This document shows positions 45,959-59,400 of a stretch of DNA of 64,000 nucleotides, piece by piece. The stretch lies in assembly GCA_019915135.1 (NCBI GenBank), contig JAHLMK010000019.1, positions 930,001 to 994,000 of the forward strand, written 5' to 3'. Each line of letters opens with the position of its first letter. Within the stretch, counting starts at the first letter, position 1. The translations under genes and the position numbers were made by a program. The stretch is from Strobilurus pachycystidiatus. Taxonomy: Eukaryota > Basidiomycota > Agaricomycetes > Agaricales > Physalacriaceae. The notes below the pieces were generated by a model. The model was not told the origin of the DNA and did not search any database. It saw only the letters and a list, made by a program, of their open reading frames with translations.

Positions 45959-46454
45959 ATAATCTACTCTCTCGTGTACCACCACCACCTATCGATGTAC
46001 TTGTACCCAATTCTCTCTCCAATGTTTCGAGTTGAACGCGACATGATTGCAACTATATGACTTCGAGAATAGTTGTGCTATCAACTGTCCATAAGGTCCT
46101 CAGGCTGGATAGTCTAGCTTGTCAAGCTGGATGATACTCCTTCAAACCTGGGTGCATTCTTGAGAAAGCAGCCCCGTCAACCTGAGATTCGTCAACTGAA
46201 ACGAAAACGCGCCTAGGTGACATTCCTACGGTATCTGGTGAACGTCCTCGAGATCGTTACAAAGGTTTCTGCAGGCTTATGCATCGACCACAGTTGTTGG
46301 GGTAGCTCTTATGCATATGTCCATCCCCTTCCTTAGACCGGCTGCTACCGCTCTACAGCTGCTACCCTTGCGATTCACAGTCCTGGAGTCAACGTTCGTA
46401 CGCCGACCATGAAGAGATTGAAATTTGAGACGCCACCGGTTTGGTCTTCCGGCC
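45959..46454. other. Intergenic region
   Basis: No gene supported between the Vps62-like gene and the first F-box inverted-repeat arm. Confidence 0.5.
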
Positions 46455-48210
46455 GTCGGACCGATGCCCGAATTCGAATTTCAACTCGTCTTTGTGCTCT
46501 ACTCCGCCCCCTCATCAAGTTTCCAATCGACTTGGTAGAATCCGCCTACAGGAGACTACATCTCGACGCGTCACCAAGTCCGACAGTTGTAAGTTGACGT
46601 GTCTTTCACCTTTCATGTGTTTGTCATTGACTGAGCCCTCTTGGGCTCTGACAGTCCACCACCATGGCCTGCCTGTCTTCTCTCCCACTCGAACTCGTGG
46701 ACAACATAATCCAGCAATACGATGACCTCGAGGAACCCGGCTGCATACAATTCCTGACGACCTGCGCCCTTATATCCCGACGCTGGCGACGACCAGCTCA
46801 ATACAGACTTTGGAGCCAGGCTTACCCTTTCATTCCCATCCTGCCCCCGACAGAGAACGAATCCGAATTAAAAGCAAGGGATGCTACGGTGCCTTATCAA
46901 CTATTCCGAAAGTCACCGCACATCCTGGAATATGTTCGTGAGGTGTACATCGAGGCTGGAGAAGCATCGGAGGAGACCACCCTGGAGGCGCTGAAAGATA
47001 TCTTCAGCCTTACCAGGAATCTCCGAGAACTGGATGTTGATATCGGCACGACCTTTAGTGGAGTCTCCAAATTTGTGCAAGTTATCGCGGACACCTTGCA
47101 TAGCCCTGCCAGCTGTCTGACCATGCTCACCCTCTCCCCCTTCAAGTTCGAGTCCATCACGGAGCTGTACAAATTGGCGTGCTGTCCTCAGCTGAAATTC
47201 CTCACCTTAATCGACATCTCCTTCGAATCTCTCGACGATTTGGACGCTTCTCTCACGACTTCTGGCGGCGTCTGTCAATTGAATCAGTTCCATTTCTTCT
47301 TGAAACGTGACGCCTATGATGTAGCAGGCCGCTCTAGTCGTCGAACTTTCCCCCACACCTCGTTCTATGCCGCACCTCTACCATCGCTGGATTTGAGCCA
47401 TCTACAGTCGCTGAAGCTAGTCGCTCATCCCGCAATTATGCGGGATGAGGAACAGCCTGTGTTGGCATGTAGGGATTCCATCATGATAGCCAATGCGGCT
47501 CTGCTCGCGAGGAATAGGGACATGCTCACTTGCCTCACCTTAGCTGGTCCTTTGCCAGGTGCCATCTCTTCCCATCTGCTTGCTGCCGGCCACTACTGAC
47601 CATTTGCAATAGACCTGCTGTTTAAATACGTTGACCCTACACGCCTAACACATCTACGGCTTCTCATCGACTACTCCTGTCACCACCAGAACCGCGACTG
47701 GTTCAACTGGGCTGTAGCCAGTCTGCAGGCTCTCGCGGATCAACAGTCGCCTCCCAATGCACTCACCGAACTCACCATCGACGCACCTTCCAGTCTCTGC
47801 TTCGGACCTGATTACCAGGAGCAGCTGTTAGCCCTGGCCGCTGCACTTACACACGACGACGGAAAGACCTTCCCAAGATTATTGAATGTCTCCGCCCGTT
47901 GCTTCCCGGGCCACTTTGCGTACTGTGTCGATTATGTTCTGCGCGTCAAGTCTCCGCTTGCGCGGATGATCACCGACCAGGCTGAGGACCGGCAGATCAC
48001 TGTTAGAGTGATAGAGCTAGACTTGAATCCTTTTGTATGGGACGAAGATGCGAAGCAGATCCAGCATAACTTCTATGGTATGTTCTTCAGTTTAATCAAT
48101 CTTGTACAGTCTTCTCACTCATTATGAGCAGATGCTGCCAGTGTGCCACCGGAACTCAGGGATCTGTAGACACAGGACGTCCAGAGGAAGAAATATGGCG
48201 CGCTGCCCGA
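46455..48210 (+). repeat. Inverted paralogous arm, left
   Basis: Includes an F-box gene and its leader. The homologous arm in the opposite orientation is 54530-56320. Leader similarity covers GGACCGATGCCCG and CCTA(C/T)AGGAGACTACA; similarity continues ~35 bp past the stop codon. Confidence 0.8.
46664..48169 (+). CDS. F-box-like protein, paralogue A
   Basis: Exons 46664-47558, 47613-48077 and 48132-48169 join in phase, about 465 residues. It starts MACLSSLPLELVDNIIQQYD, an F-box-like helix pair (LP-x-ELVDNII ... ISRRWRRPAQYRLW) at residues 5-50. A leucine-rich C-terminal region follows, with YAAPLPSLDLSHLQSLKLVAHP and FKYVDPTRLTHLRLLIDYS. Probably an SCF substrate adaptor. Its closest relative is 54575-56074, in opposite orientation. 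The stop TAG at 48167 is shared with the paralogue, and the next codons are conserved too, so the true 3' end may be more complex. Confidence 0.8.
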
Positions 48211-48471
48211 TGCTAAGCGCTGGGAGAGACAAGACAAGATGTGCGAACGTGTTCAGCTTCTCTTTGTCGTAATGCAAGTTGATCATGATATGGCCGTGGG
48301 GATAGCATGGGATCTGAACAACAGTGAGTGATCTCGACGATTAAGCAGTCACTGGCAGTTCCTCGACCCCTTGTAGCAAGTCTCAACATTCATCGGGGAT
48401 GTATATCCGCAGCGGTGGCGGTGACGGTACGGATCACTGAAAATCAGCAGGTCGTGTCGCGTACGTCAGAA

Positions 48472-48479
48472 GATTTTTC
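48472..48479. repeat. 8-bp target site duplication, left
   Basis: GATTTTTC directly before the first transposon copy; the same octamer follows the second copy at 50936-50943. Confidence 0.85.
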
Positions 48480-49704
48480 GGCTCTTAAATCAAGCCAGTT
48501 CAGACCTAAGTCCAAATACGGACTTGGGCCATTTCACATGTAATCTGCCAAGGCGACAGTTCGAATACAGCTCTGGCCATACAGCAACTTAGCTGTGTTA
48601 CTCGACCGCGCATTTTTCATGGTACTCGGCACGTACTCGCTGGGTGGTGGGCACATCTCCGCTATATTGTCCGAGGGCAGAGATGAGAAGAAGCCTCATA
48701 TCGCGTACTTGTCGGCGTTGCGTGCTACTGAAAATTTGTGTCTGGCTGCAGTGTATTGTGCTATTGATTGTAGAACGCGGCCGGTGCGTGTAGCAATGCA
48801 GGACAGTCACCTTCTCGTCCGCATCCTCCACTAAAGAAGACAAAATGCAATCGGAAACAGAAACAGAGACGTGCTTTGTAACTCGGGCGACAGAGTACAG
48901 AGTAAGTATATATTTGAGTGGTAGCATACAGCAAAATCTATCAGAAGTAGTCGTGGGCAATTGTATGCGCTCACGCCGGACACCAGGACAGTACTTGCAA
49001 CACAAGTAGTTGGCCATGTTGATGCAGGTATCAATAGGTCGTCGCACAGCGGGGTGCATGTTTGGTTCCGTGTCTGTTGTGTCATTCAGCGGTTGGCGGA
49101 CGTGTATCCAAGTCACGCAAGATCAGAGAGGCAAGGCCTCGAGTGTCCTTTCGGTGTGGTTGTGGTGGGCTGATAGTCGTCAGCGTCGCGCTGCTGATGG
49201 TACTCTGTGTCCGGCTGCCGCGTGATTCGGGGCGACACCCGCTGTCCAACGCACTGTCATTGCGTGCGGCAATGCGAGAGAGTCATGCTTGTGTGTGTTT
49301 GAGGCGTATCGAAGTCGGCTAGAGAGGATTGTGGTGGTGGTGGTAGATGCGAGAGAGGTTTGGCAGCTTTCCGGCAACAGTCCGGCAATGCGGCGCGAGA
49401 ATAATCTTATCGAGATTAGTAACTTGAAAACGATTGGCTGCGTCCCAAGTCCAAATTGGAGCGATCTCCGGATGGACATGGGCTTGAAAACGAATCCCAG
49501 GCCAAATCGGCACTTCGGTCGCACTTGAAATCAAGATTTGAAACGGTCATTGTATGCTACATACCGCGTTCGGCGTCAAGCAGAGCGGCGAGTAGATTGG
49601 CAGATACATAACTAAATCTCTCCCTCTTCTCTCTTTTTTCTCCCTTTTCTCAACTTGAAAAAACTTGAAAAAGACCTCGTCTGAACAGACTTAGGTCATA
49701 AGCC
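48480..49704. mobile_element. Non-autonomous DNA transposon, tandem copy 1 (hAT-like)
   Basis: 1,225 bp. It starts GGCTCTTAAATCAAGCC and ends in GACTTAGGTCATAAGCC, whose reverse complement (GGCTTATGACCTAAGTC) forms an imperfect ~26 bp terminal inverted repeat including GTTCAGAC. No transposase frame exists (longest open frame ~170 codons, unrecognised). The 8-bp flanking duplication favours hAT, though P or Merlin-type elements also make 8-bp duplications. Confidence 0.8.
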
Positions 49705-49710
49705 TTTTTC

Positions 49711-50935
49711 GGCTCTTAAATCAAGCCAGTTCAGACCTAAGTCCAAATACGGACTTGGGCCATTTCACATGTAATCTGCCAAGGCGACAGTTCGAATACA
49801 GCTCTGGCCATACAGCAACTTAGCTGTGTTACTCGACCGCGCATTTTTCATGGTACTCGGCACGTACTCGCTGGGTGGTGGGCACATCTCCGCTATATTG
49901 TCCGAGGGCAGAGATGAGAAGAAGCCTCATATCGCGTACTTGTCGGCGTTGCGTGCTACTGAAAATTTGTGTCTGGCTGCAGTGTATTGTGCTATTGATT
50001 GTAGAACGCGGCCGGTGCGTGTAGCAATGCAGGACAGTCACCTTCTCGTCCGCATCCTCCACTAAAGAAGACAAAATGCAATCGGAAACAGAAACAGAGA
50101 CGTGCTTTGTAACTCGGGCGACAGAGTACAGAGTAAGTATATATTTGAGTGGTAGCATACAGCAAAATCTATCAGAAGTAGTCGTGGGCAATTGTATGCG
50201 CTCACGCCGGACACCAGGACAGTACTTGCAACACAAGTAGTTGGCCATGTTGATGCAGGTATCAATAGGTCGTCGCACAGCGGGGTGCATGTTTGGTTCC
50301 GTGTCTGTTGTGTCATTCAGCGGTTGGCGGACGTGTATCCAAGTCACGCAAGATCAGAGAGGCAAGGCCTCGAGTGTCCTTTCGGTGTGGTTGTGGTGGG
50401 CTGATAGTCGTCAGCGTCGCGCTGCTGATGGTACTCTGTGTCCGGCTGCCGCGTGATTCGGGGCGACACCCGCTGTCCAACGCACTGTCATTGCGTGCGG
50501 CAATGCGAGAGAGTCATGCTTGTGTGTGTTTGAGGCGTATCGAAGTCGGCTAGAGAGGATTGTGGTGGTGGTGGTAGATGCGAGAGAGGTTTGGCAGCTT
50601 TCCGGCAACAGTCCGGCAATGCGGCGCGAGAATAATCTTATCGAGATTAGTAACTTGAAAACGATTGGCTGCGTCCCAAGTCCAAATTGGAGCGATCTCC
50701 GGATGGACATGGGCTTGAAAACGAATCCCAGGCCAAATCGGCACTTCGGTCGCACTTGAAATCAAGATTTGAAACGGTCATTGTATGCTACATACCGCGT
50801 TCGGCGTCAAGCAGAGCGGCGAGTAGATTGGCAGATACATAACTAAATCTCTCCCTCTTCTCTCTTTTTTCTCCCTTTTCTCAACTTGAAAAAACTTGAA
50901 AAAGACCTCGTCTGAACAGACTTAGGTCATAAGCC
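49711..50935. mobile_element. Non-autonomous DNA transposon, tandem copy 2
   Basis: 1,225 bp; I saw no difference from copy 1 (offset 1,231). It follows copy 1 after only TTTTTC (49705-49710), six of the eight target-duplication bases. Confidence 0.85.
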
Positions 50936-50943
50936 GATTTTTC
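50936..50943. repeat. 8-bp target site duplication, right
   Basis: GATTTTTC, same as 48472-48479. Confidence 0.85.
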
Positions 50944-51929
50944 AGCGTGAGGTTATCAACGCGTTTCTGTTCTTCCCACACTGCCCTCCCCCTCTCCTAC
51001 AAGCCATGCCGTACTGTAATCGGATGCGAAATTAACTGTCGTGTCTTTATAGCCCTCCGCCACACATCAAACCGTCACTCGGCCTCGACCCGTCATCGAA
51101 GATGACCTCCAGTACGGGTAAGCACGTTTGATCGACGCGTCAAGACCGACATTTTCATCTGACATTTTTTAGTGGATGGTGCACGCTGGGTTTGATTCCC
51201 GTGTCGTCGTGCTTGGCTCGCTAACGCCGGAGGATGACACGCCGCCAGCATCGGGATGCTGGGATTACAGCGGTAGGAACGACATTAGAGTACGCAACGA
51301 AAGCCGATGGGTGGAGCGGTCTGCTGAAGATTGCGCCGATGAGTCAAGAATCCGGGTGATGATGAGCAAGCATTGAGGCGAGTCCAGAGGTATGATTGCG
51401 AATGAAAGACTGATGGTCTGACCGCGTGCATAGGCCGGGACGTAGCCCAGAACTTATAGGCTGTCGTAACCACAGTAGAACTGCCAAGTGCTAAAATTAC
51501 GGTGTGCTGCGACGAGTGACACCAAAGCGGAAGAGATATATTGGGGACCGCGTAAATGAAAGCGCACATGCGCTGGGCTCCCACAGAGGCCGCTGATTGG
51601 CTCCGTGAAGAGAAGGTGTCTAGAACGGGGAGCTAGTCCGCTTGCCGCAGAGAACGCAGCCGTGGCACAGTCATCTGCAGATTGAGTGTCAGTCGCGACC
51701 CGTGTGTCACCGAAAGGGTGCCCGTCTTCGTTCTCGACGGCAGGGAATCAGATCAAGTAGAGACGGAGGCATCTTAAGCCGACAGCGAGCATGCTCGTCG
51801 ACATCTAAGACGGTGCTGGGCAGCGTTCTCGATGACTCAGACCATCAAGTTTCAACCGGTTCGGGACAAACACGAAATATTGGTCGAGCTGCCACTGACG
51901 TAATCCCAATCGATAATACATAGCGCGGC
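50944..51929. other. Upstream region of gpd
   Basis: No gene supported. It probably contains the gpd promoter elements. Confidence 0.5.
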
Positions 51930-51936
51930 TATATAA
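51930..51936 (+). promoter_or_regulatory. TATA box of gpd
   Basis: TATATAA, 80 bp upstream of ATG 52016. A pyrimidine-rich tract (CCCTCTCTTCCTCACC) follows, as in strongly expressed fungal promoters. Confidence 0.75.
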
Positions 51937-52015
51937 GGACATTGCAAAAGGCCCGTCCCTCTCTTCCTCACCACCATCACCTTACTCACAAAAAACATCG
52001 TCCTCATCGTTCATC

Positions 52016-53527
<1,512 letters not shown>

Positions 53528-54529
53528 ACGTTGCAGCTGGACGTTACTATCGTACACTCACCCTATAGATTTTTGGACGGTTTTGAAGAAGAAAAAGAAA
53601 TACAATGTTGTAGTTTGCTCTTGTACCTTATAATTCACACTTTTTGAAACTCATTCAATGTGTGATGCTGAGATGAGGGAAGGAGGGAATGGGGCTCCGA
53701 TTAGGTATCGTTTGACTCGTTTGATGACCATGAGGCTCGCAAATCTATGTTTCGGAGAAACGACGGAGATGCGTGAGACTGATTGATGAAAGTAACCTGG
53801 CGACTTTCTACGAGGGGATGAGGAATCATGATCTGATTGCGCGGTCGTCGACTGTCGTTATCCTCACGGCCGTTTCTCGGAGAAGTAATACTGAGGACTC
53901 GCTACTGGTTCTCACACGGTGTTTGCGCCACACTTCTCGCGCCGCCGTTTATGCAACTATAGTTCGTTCGCTTTGAGTTCTTGCTAACCTCTATACGTCT
54001 AGGAGATGTGAATTCTTGTCTTGACAAGTTACCGGTGCAGTCATTGCGACTTGACCTGAGACCAGGAAATGCAAGAAGAGTACTTACGCTACATGGATAG
54101 GGATAAACTTTCGGAATCAATGCGGTCAACGACAACTCTGTCCCTTAGAGGAAAGTTTCTTACGATATTTCTATTTACAGCGAGAGAAATTTTCTTGATT
54201 CCGTTTGAGTCACATTGCATCGCGATTCTGCATCGCATACGAAGTGCAACTCCTGCAATTTGGCTGAACAGCCTGATCGTCGTAGACGATTCGCCGCTGA
54301 GAAGGAACGGATACGAGGGAACTTCCGCCTCTTAGCTCTCTACTTATGAGTAACAACCAGTCAGACCAAGAGTAAGTACTGTAAAATCATCATCGGATGG
54401 TAATCACAAACGACACGATTGAAGCGAGAGACCATATATACAAGGAAGCGAGTATTCTTACTGTTCAAAAGCGACTGGCACTACGACAATGAGATGGTAA
54501 ATAACGTTTGCACATCTTGGTTTGTCTCC
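53528..54529. other. 3' region of gpd and intergenic sequence
   Basis: No gene supported between gpd and the convergent F-box paralogue. Confidence 0.5.
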
Positions 54530-56320
54530 ATCTAGAGCCTCAGTGCCATCCTTCTCCCTCTCGACGTTCTGTGTCTACAGATCCCTGAGTTCCAGTGGCA
54601 CATTGGCAGGCTCTACTTATGGTGAGCAGAGAGTACAAGATAGCGGGCGAGTTGAAAACATACCATGAAAGTTATGCTGAATCTGGTCAGACAAGTCGTC
54701 CCATGCGAACGGACTTAGACTCAGCTCTATCACTTCGACAGTGACTGGGTGGTCCGGATTCGTGATCATGCGGACAAGCGAAGACTTGACGCGCAAAACG
54801 TAATCGACACAGCTCGCAAAACGGCCTTTGAAGCAACGCGCGTAGACAGCCGACAACGCTGGGAAAGTCTTTCCCGCGTTGTGTGTGAGTACAGCGGCCA
54901 GGGCTAACAGCTGCTCCTTGTAATCAGGTTCGAAGCAGTCTCTGGAAGGTGCGTCGATGGTGAATTCGGTGAGAGCCATTGGCCGCGATTGTTGACCAGT
55001 GAGAGCCTGAAGACTAGCTAAAGCCCAGTTGAACCAGTCACGATTCTGGTGGCATGAGAAGTCGATGAGAAGCCGGAGATGTGTTAGACGTGTAGGGTCA
55101 ACGTATTTGAACAGCAGGTCTATTGGTCATTGTCAGTAGCGCCCGGCGGTAAACAAACGGGAAGAGATGGCACCTGGCAGAGGACCAGCTAATGTGAGGC
55201 AGGTGAGGGTGTCCCTATTCCTTGCGAGCAGAGCCGCATTGGCTAGAATGATTGAATCCCTACATGCCAACATGGGCTGTTCGTCATCCCGTACAATTAT
55301 GGGATGAGCGACCAATTTCAGTGATTGTAGATGGCTCAAATCCAGCGATGGAAGAGGTGCGGCATAGAGGGAGATGTGAGGGAAAGACTGGAGAACAGTG
55401 CCGTCGACCACTTGATATTTCAAGAGGAAATGGAACTCTTCCAGTTGACAGACGCCAGGCGTTTTGCCAGTGAGCGTGATAGACCGGGTGTTTATATCGT
55501 CGGGAGATTTGAACGAAACGTCGGGTAAGGAAAGGGTTCTCAGCCTAGGACAAGTGGCCAAATTGTACAGGTCCGTGATAGACTCGAACGTGAAGCTGCA
55601 GAGAGTGAGGTTGGTCAGACAACTGGTAGGACTATGCAAGGTGTCTGCAATGATCTGGAAGAAGGCCGTACGCCCACAAAAGGTCGCGTCAATGATATCG
55701 ATGTCCAGGTCTCGGAGATTCCTGGCAAGTCTGAGGATATTTTTCAGCGCCTCCGATGTAAACTCCTCCGATGCTTCTCCACACTCGATGAACACCTCGC
55801 GCATGTATTCCAGAATGTACGGTGACTTCTGGAATAGCTGGTAAGGGACTGCACCGTCCTTTACTTCCAAGTCGGTTTCGTTCTCGGTCGGGGGCAGGAT
55901 GAAAATGCAGGGATAAGCCTGGCTCCAAAGTCTGTACTGAGCTGGTCGTCGCCAGCGTCGCGATATAAGGGCGCAGGTCCTCAGAAACTCTATGCACTCG
56001 GGCTCTTCGAGGTCGTCGTATTGTTGGATTATGTTGTCCACGAGTTCAAGCGGGAGAGAAGACAGGCAAGCCATGAGATTGTACTGTAAGCGTCAAAGAG
56101 TCGGACACGATTAATGACATATGAAGGGTCAAAGTCCTATTTACTTACAGCGTGATGACGCGATGTGTAGTCTCCTATAGGCTGACTCGTAGCAAGCCGA
56201 TTAACAACTTAGTGTGAGGCGAATTTTGGTCAAAGTGGGGTGAAGTAAAGCACAAAGCGAGTGAAATTCTAGCCCGGGCATCGGTCCGCCGGACCTGAAG
56301 TCTTGCCTGAAGTGGCAATC
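54530..56320 (-). repeat. Inverted paralogous arm, right
   Basis: Opposite-strand homologue of 46455-48210; carries F-box paralogue B and its leader. Confidence 0.8.
54575..56074 (-). CDS. F-box-like protein, paralogue B
   Basis: Minus-strand relative of 46664-48169 with the same exon plan: a long first exon ending at LAGPLPG, a middle exon covering KYVDPTRLTHLRLLIDFS-type sequence and CVDYVLRVKSSLVRM, and a short last exon ending ELRDL. The first 24 residues match paralogue A (MACLSSLPLELVDNIIQQYD). Later regions differ more, especially the middle loops (for example SLPDVSFKSPDDINTRS). The open frame and conserved splice sites suggest both copies are used. Role as an SCF adaptor is inferred from the F-box-like start. 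Confidence 0.8.
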
Positions 56321-56497
56321 GGTGGGCCGACACTTCGGCGTCACTCCGCGACGTCCTTACTGACTTCTTGAGGCTCGCAATCATGATGGTCCATCTGCAG
56401 AAAAATGCTCATGGAAAGAGAAACAAATGGTGTAACATTGTCTGTAACATTGTCGAGTGCACATATAGTAGTACAGGATAGTGCTTTCAAAAAAGGT

Positions 56498-59400
56498 TTA
56501 CAAACTCGTAGTTTCCGTCATGCCCAGGTAACGTTGTGATACCACGTTAACCCTCGTATTGTTGATGGTACCAACGTCCAGTGCAGTCTGCCTTAGAGGA
56601 TAGTCAGGCTTAGAATCCTTGACCGCCAAACGTGCTTTTTGAGCCACTTGTTTGAACAACCCCGGCTTCTTGCCATCAAGACGATAGCTGCCAGAAACCT
56701 TCGTCGCCTTGAAGGCATCTGCAGCGAGCCCAAGGCCTATGCACAAGTACATCAGCATCCGACCTAAAAGGCAACGCGACGGAACATACCAAGCTGAGCG
56801 CCCAGCTCAAGATATTCGTACCAATGTCCCCCTTCGTTCGTCGCGAAAGGAATAACCGAAAGCAGTCCCTCGTCTGCTGGTCTTCCATGAGCCCAATTGT
56901 CCACTGCTATCTGGCCAGCCTCAAGCCCTTTACTCAACGCCACCTTCGTGACGGCTCGTGCAACAAAACGCGTAGCAAATTTGGTCACTGCCTTGCTAGA
57001 AAACTCCACCGCAGGTAGCGCTAGATCTAAGGCTGCTCCGGCACCTCCTGCAATACCACCGAAAGCAGCCCCGATGCCCATCTGGATGCCCCATTCGCGA
57101 TCACTCGCGCCCCCAATGTCGGCGTTCAGTCCAGACACGCCAGCACCAAGTACGGCTCCGGATAGTGCAGCCATCGCAATGGTAGCAGCCGGTCCGACAA
57201 CGGGAACAAACATGAGAGCCACCCCGACGACAATAAGAGCGGCGTCGATGAGCCTGCATAAATGTTTGTAACGATCTCGAGAACGGTTACAAGCACGTAC
57301 CAGTGCCACCAAGGCGCATTCCCATTCAGATCGATGAAATTGATAGGGTTATTTCGCGAAAAGGCATACATGTTGAACGTGCATGGGGAGAGATCATCTA
57401 GATTGACGGGGTAGTTATCCAGCGTCAGAAAACGGCCGATCTATGGAGACGTATGTGAACAACCCCGTCAAGAATGTAATCAGCATACTGACTTCGGGAT
57501 CATAGAACCTGGCACCAAAGTAATATAGCCCGTTGATGACCTCCTTGCCGGAGAACTTGTAGCGTGCCACGTCTTCACCATCGACAGTTACCTTTCCGAA
57601 GGCATCATACTTGTACTGCGCGACCAGACTGCCGCGCGCATCCGAGACGGCCACAGTGCTGCCGAGATGGTCGTTGTGGTAGTAATGCACCACTTCGGCC
57701 TGGCCTTCTGTCTTGGTCAGAGAGGCACGTCGATACCCCTGCACCAAGTAGGAAGTATGAGTCTTGACCCCGGCTGACGAAACATCGAGTTCGTATGTTT
57801 GGGTGGGATAGATAGTCGTACTACCATCAGCCTGCACGCGCTTCATGAGTCGGCCGCCGAAATCGTAAACCAGTCGATCGTCATCGAGCTGGATGAGGCG
57901 TCCTTGGGAGTCGTATTTCATCGTGTGGAGAGCTTTGCCAGTCTCGTCCTGTTTGGCCAACATGTTTCCATCGTCGGAGTACGTGAAGGAGTACTGGGTA
58001 CTACCCGCGCCGTTCTTCATGCTCGACAGCTGCCATCCATCGTTGATGAAAGAGTTTCCGCCTCTCTGGGACAGATTGCCTGAAGCATCATAACTGTATA
58101 CCTCCGGCGTCGGATCGTCGACAGATGGATCGCTCACAGTCGAGTCCTTGAGTTGACCTGGAATCGCACTCATTAGGAACAGAACATAGAAAAGCAAAGA
58201 AGAAAATCTCACCCGAAGTATCGTAAGAGAATACAAGACTGCCGGACTGATCACCTAGATGATCTCGCTGGTAACCGCTGATCCGATTGAAAGCATCGAG
58301 CTGCCAATCTTGACGATGAACTGTCTCACCGGCCTTCGACATTGTGATGCTCGAGATGTTGCCATTGTTGTACAAGGTGGAAAGGGAGGAAATCCCATTG
58401 CCAAACTCGCAGAGAAGAGGTCGACCGAAGCCATCTTCATAATGGCTCAGAGCAACCGATGCTTGGACAGCCTTCTCCGCGTCGGCGAGTTCGACGCGAG
58501 ACACGGATTCACCATCAGAGTACAGGACACGACTGAGGGTGGTACCATCTGGGTTGACGATACCAAGAAGTTGATCCAGAGGAGACCAGGAATACGAGGT
58601 GGTGAATGACTGCCCGTCCAGCAACAGTTCGTCTTGAACAAGGTTTCCATGCACATCATAGTCGTAACGATGTGTAAGGCCAGTAGACTCTGACGCGACA
58701 GACATCAAGCGTCCCTTGGAGTACTGGCCGCCTTCGTCGTACACATAGGTGAGCTTGGACTCATCAGGCGACGTCATCGAAATGGGGCGCTTGGCAAAGT
58801 CGAACGCAGTAACGATTGTCGACCCAGTGAGGATATTTTTCATCGTGGTCTGCGATTTGACATCATCATAATCAAAGGAGGAGTGGTTGATGTCTTTCCT
58901 TGCCCCAACTCCCGCCTGCGACAGACGCCGCTCGACCATCCTGAACAGTCCATCCCAAGAGAGGTGCAGTCGGACGTCACCGGGGTCTTTGACGACAACC
59001 AGGCGCCCAAGACCATCGAAAGATCTTTCCATCCGTTGACCAAGCTCATCGGTCGAGGCAACCACAAACGGCTTCACTAAGTCATTGAGTGAGGGCTTCT
59101 CAGAGTTTGGCAAGTACTGCGTCTGCTGAGACGTTGTCTTCACGTCGTTACCTACGGTATGTGTCTGTGTACACACCGCTAGACGAGACGCAAATGTATA
59201 CTGTGATGTGATCACAGTCAGAGGAAGATCGGGGGACGAGGGAGGCGTGGTCTCCTTGATGACGCGAGAACGAGCATCGTACTGAAATGTGGCGAATGCC
59301 GGGGAGGATCCATCGAGATAGTCACGCGAGTGCGCAATGGTACGGCCTGCACCATCAAATTCTGTGTCTGTATAGATCAAGACCGAGGAGCTATCTGGCC

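Noticed and set aside
48480..50935. Pair of solo LTRs or an LTR element
   Set aside because: Ends form an imperfect inverted repeat without TG...CA termini, and the target duplication is 8 bp; a DNA transposon fits better.
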